Shown here piece after piece: positions 62,822 to 64,000 of a stretch of 64,000 nucleotides of DNA; positions within the stretch are counted from its first letter, which is position 1, and each line of letters begins with the position of its first letter. The position numbers and the translations under genes are program-made. Origin of the DNA: Yersinia frederiksenii ATCC 33641. GTDB lineage: Bacteria > Pseudomonadota > Gammaproteobacteria > Enterobacterales > Enterobacteriaceae. Location: NCBI RefSeq assembly GCF_000754805.1, contig NZ_KN150731.1, positions 2,591,886-2,655,885 of the forward strand. The letters run 5' to 3'. Under the pieces are notes generated by a model. The model saw only the letters and a program-made list of their open reading frames with translations. It had not been told where the DNA came from and did no database searches.

Positions 62822-62965
62822 AATAAACCTCTGCGATACATCTAATTTATACAGATGAATACAATTAAAAAGTGATTAATTGCCCGTCCTTTAATACAAG
62901 AAATAGTCTTTATTTAAATAAAACTTATTTTAAATAGAGCTTAATACTCTGGTCATTATGCTGCG

Positions 62966-63850
62966 TTATTGATTCAGCAACTCACGTTCAATACGTTCAC
63001 GGGTCGCAACAGCCTGATGCACCATTTTTTCTGGATAACCAAAAAGAGAAGTCGTAATAATAGATTCGCCGCCGACTTTAAAAGTGCGATTGGCAAAATC
63101 CATATCGCGTAATGTTTGGAACAGTGCGGAGAAATCGACTTCTCCTTCACCAATACCCACATGTTGATGAATGACAGCATCGACCCCCGGCGGGTTCACG
63201 ATATATCGGCAGTGCTTAGTGTGATTCATCGTATCGGCAATCAATACGTGTGAAAGGTCATCGCCAGCATATTTCAACATTCCAGCCACATCTCCTTTGC
63301 CTTTATCGTAGAAAAAGGTATGGGGTACGCTATAAAGATATTTCACATTATCGCTGCGCAGTGATTTCACTAAATCTGCAGTTTCATTATTCTCTTCACA
63401 AAAATCCCATGGATGAGATTGAATCTCTACCCGAATCCCTTCCCGCTCAATAATTGGTAATAACTCTTCCATTGAGCGATACCACATCTCCTCACAAACC
63501 TCAGGTTCATTGGGATCGCCAGAAAGCTCGGTATTAATGACGGAAACGCCCATTTCGACTGCAATTTCAATCATTCTCTTCCAGTTGGTTACTGCTGCCT
63601 GTCGCCGTGCTTCCAGTGGCCCAGCCCAACGATATACCACGATGAAAGATGATATTTCGACCCCAGTTTCTTTTAGTGCTTTCTTATATTCAGCAACAAC
63701 TTCACGGCCCGCCTTAGGGTGTTTATAAAACGGATTAAGCTGCGGATGTGGTGACTGCTCAATATAGTCATATCCCCATTCCGCAACTTGGCGAACCATA
63801 TTAGTGATACCCAGGTCTTTAATGACATCAACATCAAATGCAATCTTCAT
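62966..63850 (-). CDS. iolH: IolH-like sugar isomerase/epimerase
   Basis: A 294-residue TIM-barrel protein of the xylose-isomerase-like (AP endonuclease 2) superfamily. It starts MKIAFDVDVIKDLGITNMV, with candidate metal ligands in VINTELSGDP, VEIQSHPWDF and LIADTMNHTKH near residue 215. Full-length appearance and the iolE neighbour favour IolH of the inositol cluster, whose exact reaction is not settled. A different sugar epimerase of the same fold is possible. Confidence 0.7.
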   Translation of the reverse strand: MKIAFDVDVIKDLGITNMVRQVAEWGYDYIEQSPHPQLNPFYKHPKAGREVVAEYKKALKETGVEISSFIVVYRWAGPLEARRQAAVTNWKRMIEIAVEMGVSVINTELSGDPNEPEVCEEMWYRSMEELLPIIEREGIRVEIQSHPWDFCEENNETADLVKSLRSDNVKYLYSVPHTFFYDKGKGDVAGMLKYAGDDLSHVLIADTMNHTKHCRYIVNPPGVDAVIHQHVGIGEGEVDFSALFQTLRDMDFANRTFKVGGESIITTSLFGYPEKMVHQAVATRERIERELLNQ

Positions 63851-64000
63851 AGCGCTCCCGGTTTTACGTGAGATGCGGGCCGACCCGATTGGCTACAAAA
63901 AAATAGGGCAATGCTACAGCTTGATAACTGGCTCACAGGAAGCACAGCCCAATGTTATTTGTTATAAAAAGCAGGTCGTTGCGGCAAACTAACAGGAACA
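63851..64000. other. upstream region of the iolH-like gene (window end)
   Basis: The last 150 bp contain no recognisable gene. They may carry the promoter of the leftward iolH-iolE unit or a spacer to further iol genes outside the window. Confidence 0.3.

Overview
The window looks like a chromosomal segment of a Yersinia species, of the Y. enterocolitica-like or environmental type. The gene order from nudE through igaA, hslO, pckA, envZ-ompR, greB, tex, feoABC, bioH, gntX, nfuA, malQ-malP-malT, glpEGR, glpD, glgPACXB, asd, yhgN, gnt, yhhW, ryhB and yhhY is the classic enterobacterial order. ERIC-type intergenic repeats, budAB with a LysR regulator, and iol genes fit Yersinia. The species call is an inference from memory of synteny, not from a search.

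Layout. 1-7.1 kb: nudE (cut by the window edge), igaA, yrfG, the Hsp15/Hsp33 pair hslR-hslO, and pckA. 7.4-12.7 kb: the EnvZ/OmpR osmosensing pair, greB and tex. 12.7-16.3 kb: the ferrous iron operon feoABC, with an FNR-like site, an ERIC copy and a Fur box upstream. 16.4-18.6 kb: bioH, gntX and nfuA. 18.8-26.4 kb: maltodextrin catabolism (malQ, malP) and its activator malT. 26.4-28.3 kb: an AT-rich 650-codon gene of unknown function whose first ~90 residues recall Salmonella type III effectors. 28.5-33 kb: glpE-glpG-glpR and glpD, split by a ~530 bp imperfect palindrome. 33-42.6 kb: the complete glycogen operon glgB-glgX-glgC-glgA-glgP, transcribed leftward. 43-48.3 kb: an unpartnered btsS sensor kinase and the acetoin genes (LysR regulator, budA, budB). 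54.9-64 kb: asd, yhgN, a gluconate module (gntK, gntT, gntR), yhhW, the sRNA RyhB, yhhY and two inositol-catabolism genes (iolE, iolH-like).

The most interesting part is the AT-rich leftward cluster at 48.4-54.6 kb, which sits between asd and glgB, neighbours in E. coli. It holds two double-glycine-leader precursor peptides. One has a 45-residue Gly/Pro/aromatic-rich core with a single Cys. The other resembles microcin V (colicin V) and ends in a Cys-x7-Cys loop. Between them lie a family 2 glycosyltransferase that closely resembles SunS, the sublancin S-glycosyltransferase, and a 78-residue membrane protein that could be the immunity protein. A membrane-fusion protein and a C39-peptidase ABC exporter complete the set. 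I read it as a glycocin-type glycopeptide bacteriocin system combined with a microcin V-like system, in a Gram-negative host.

The cluster carries three apparent lesions: a 1-base frameshift in the exporter just before Walker A, an in-frame TGA in the glycosyltransferase with 56 further codons behind it, and a 1-base frameshift at an A7 run in the first small gene. It may therefore be decaying, or the assembly may contain errors there.
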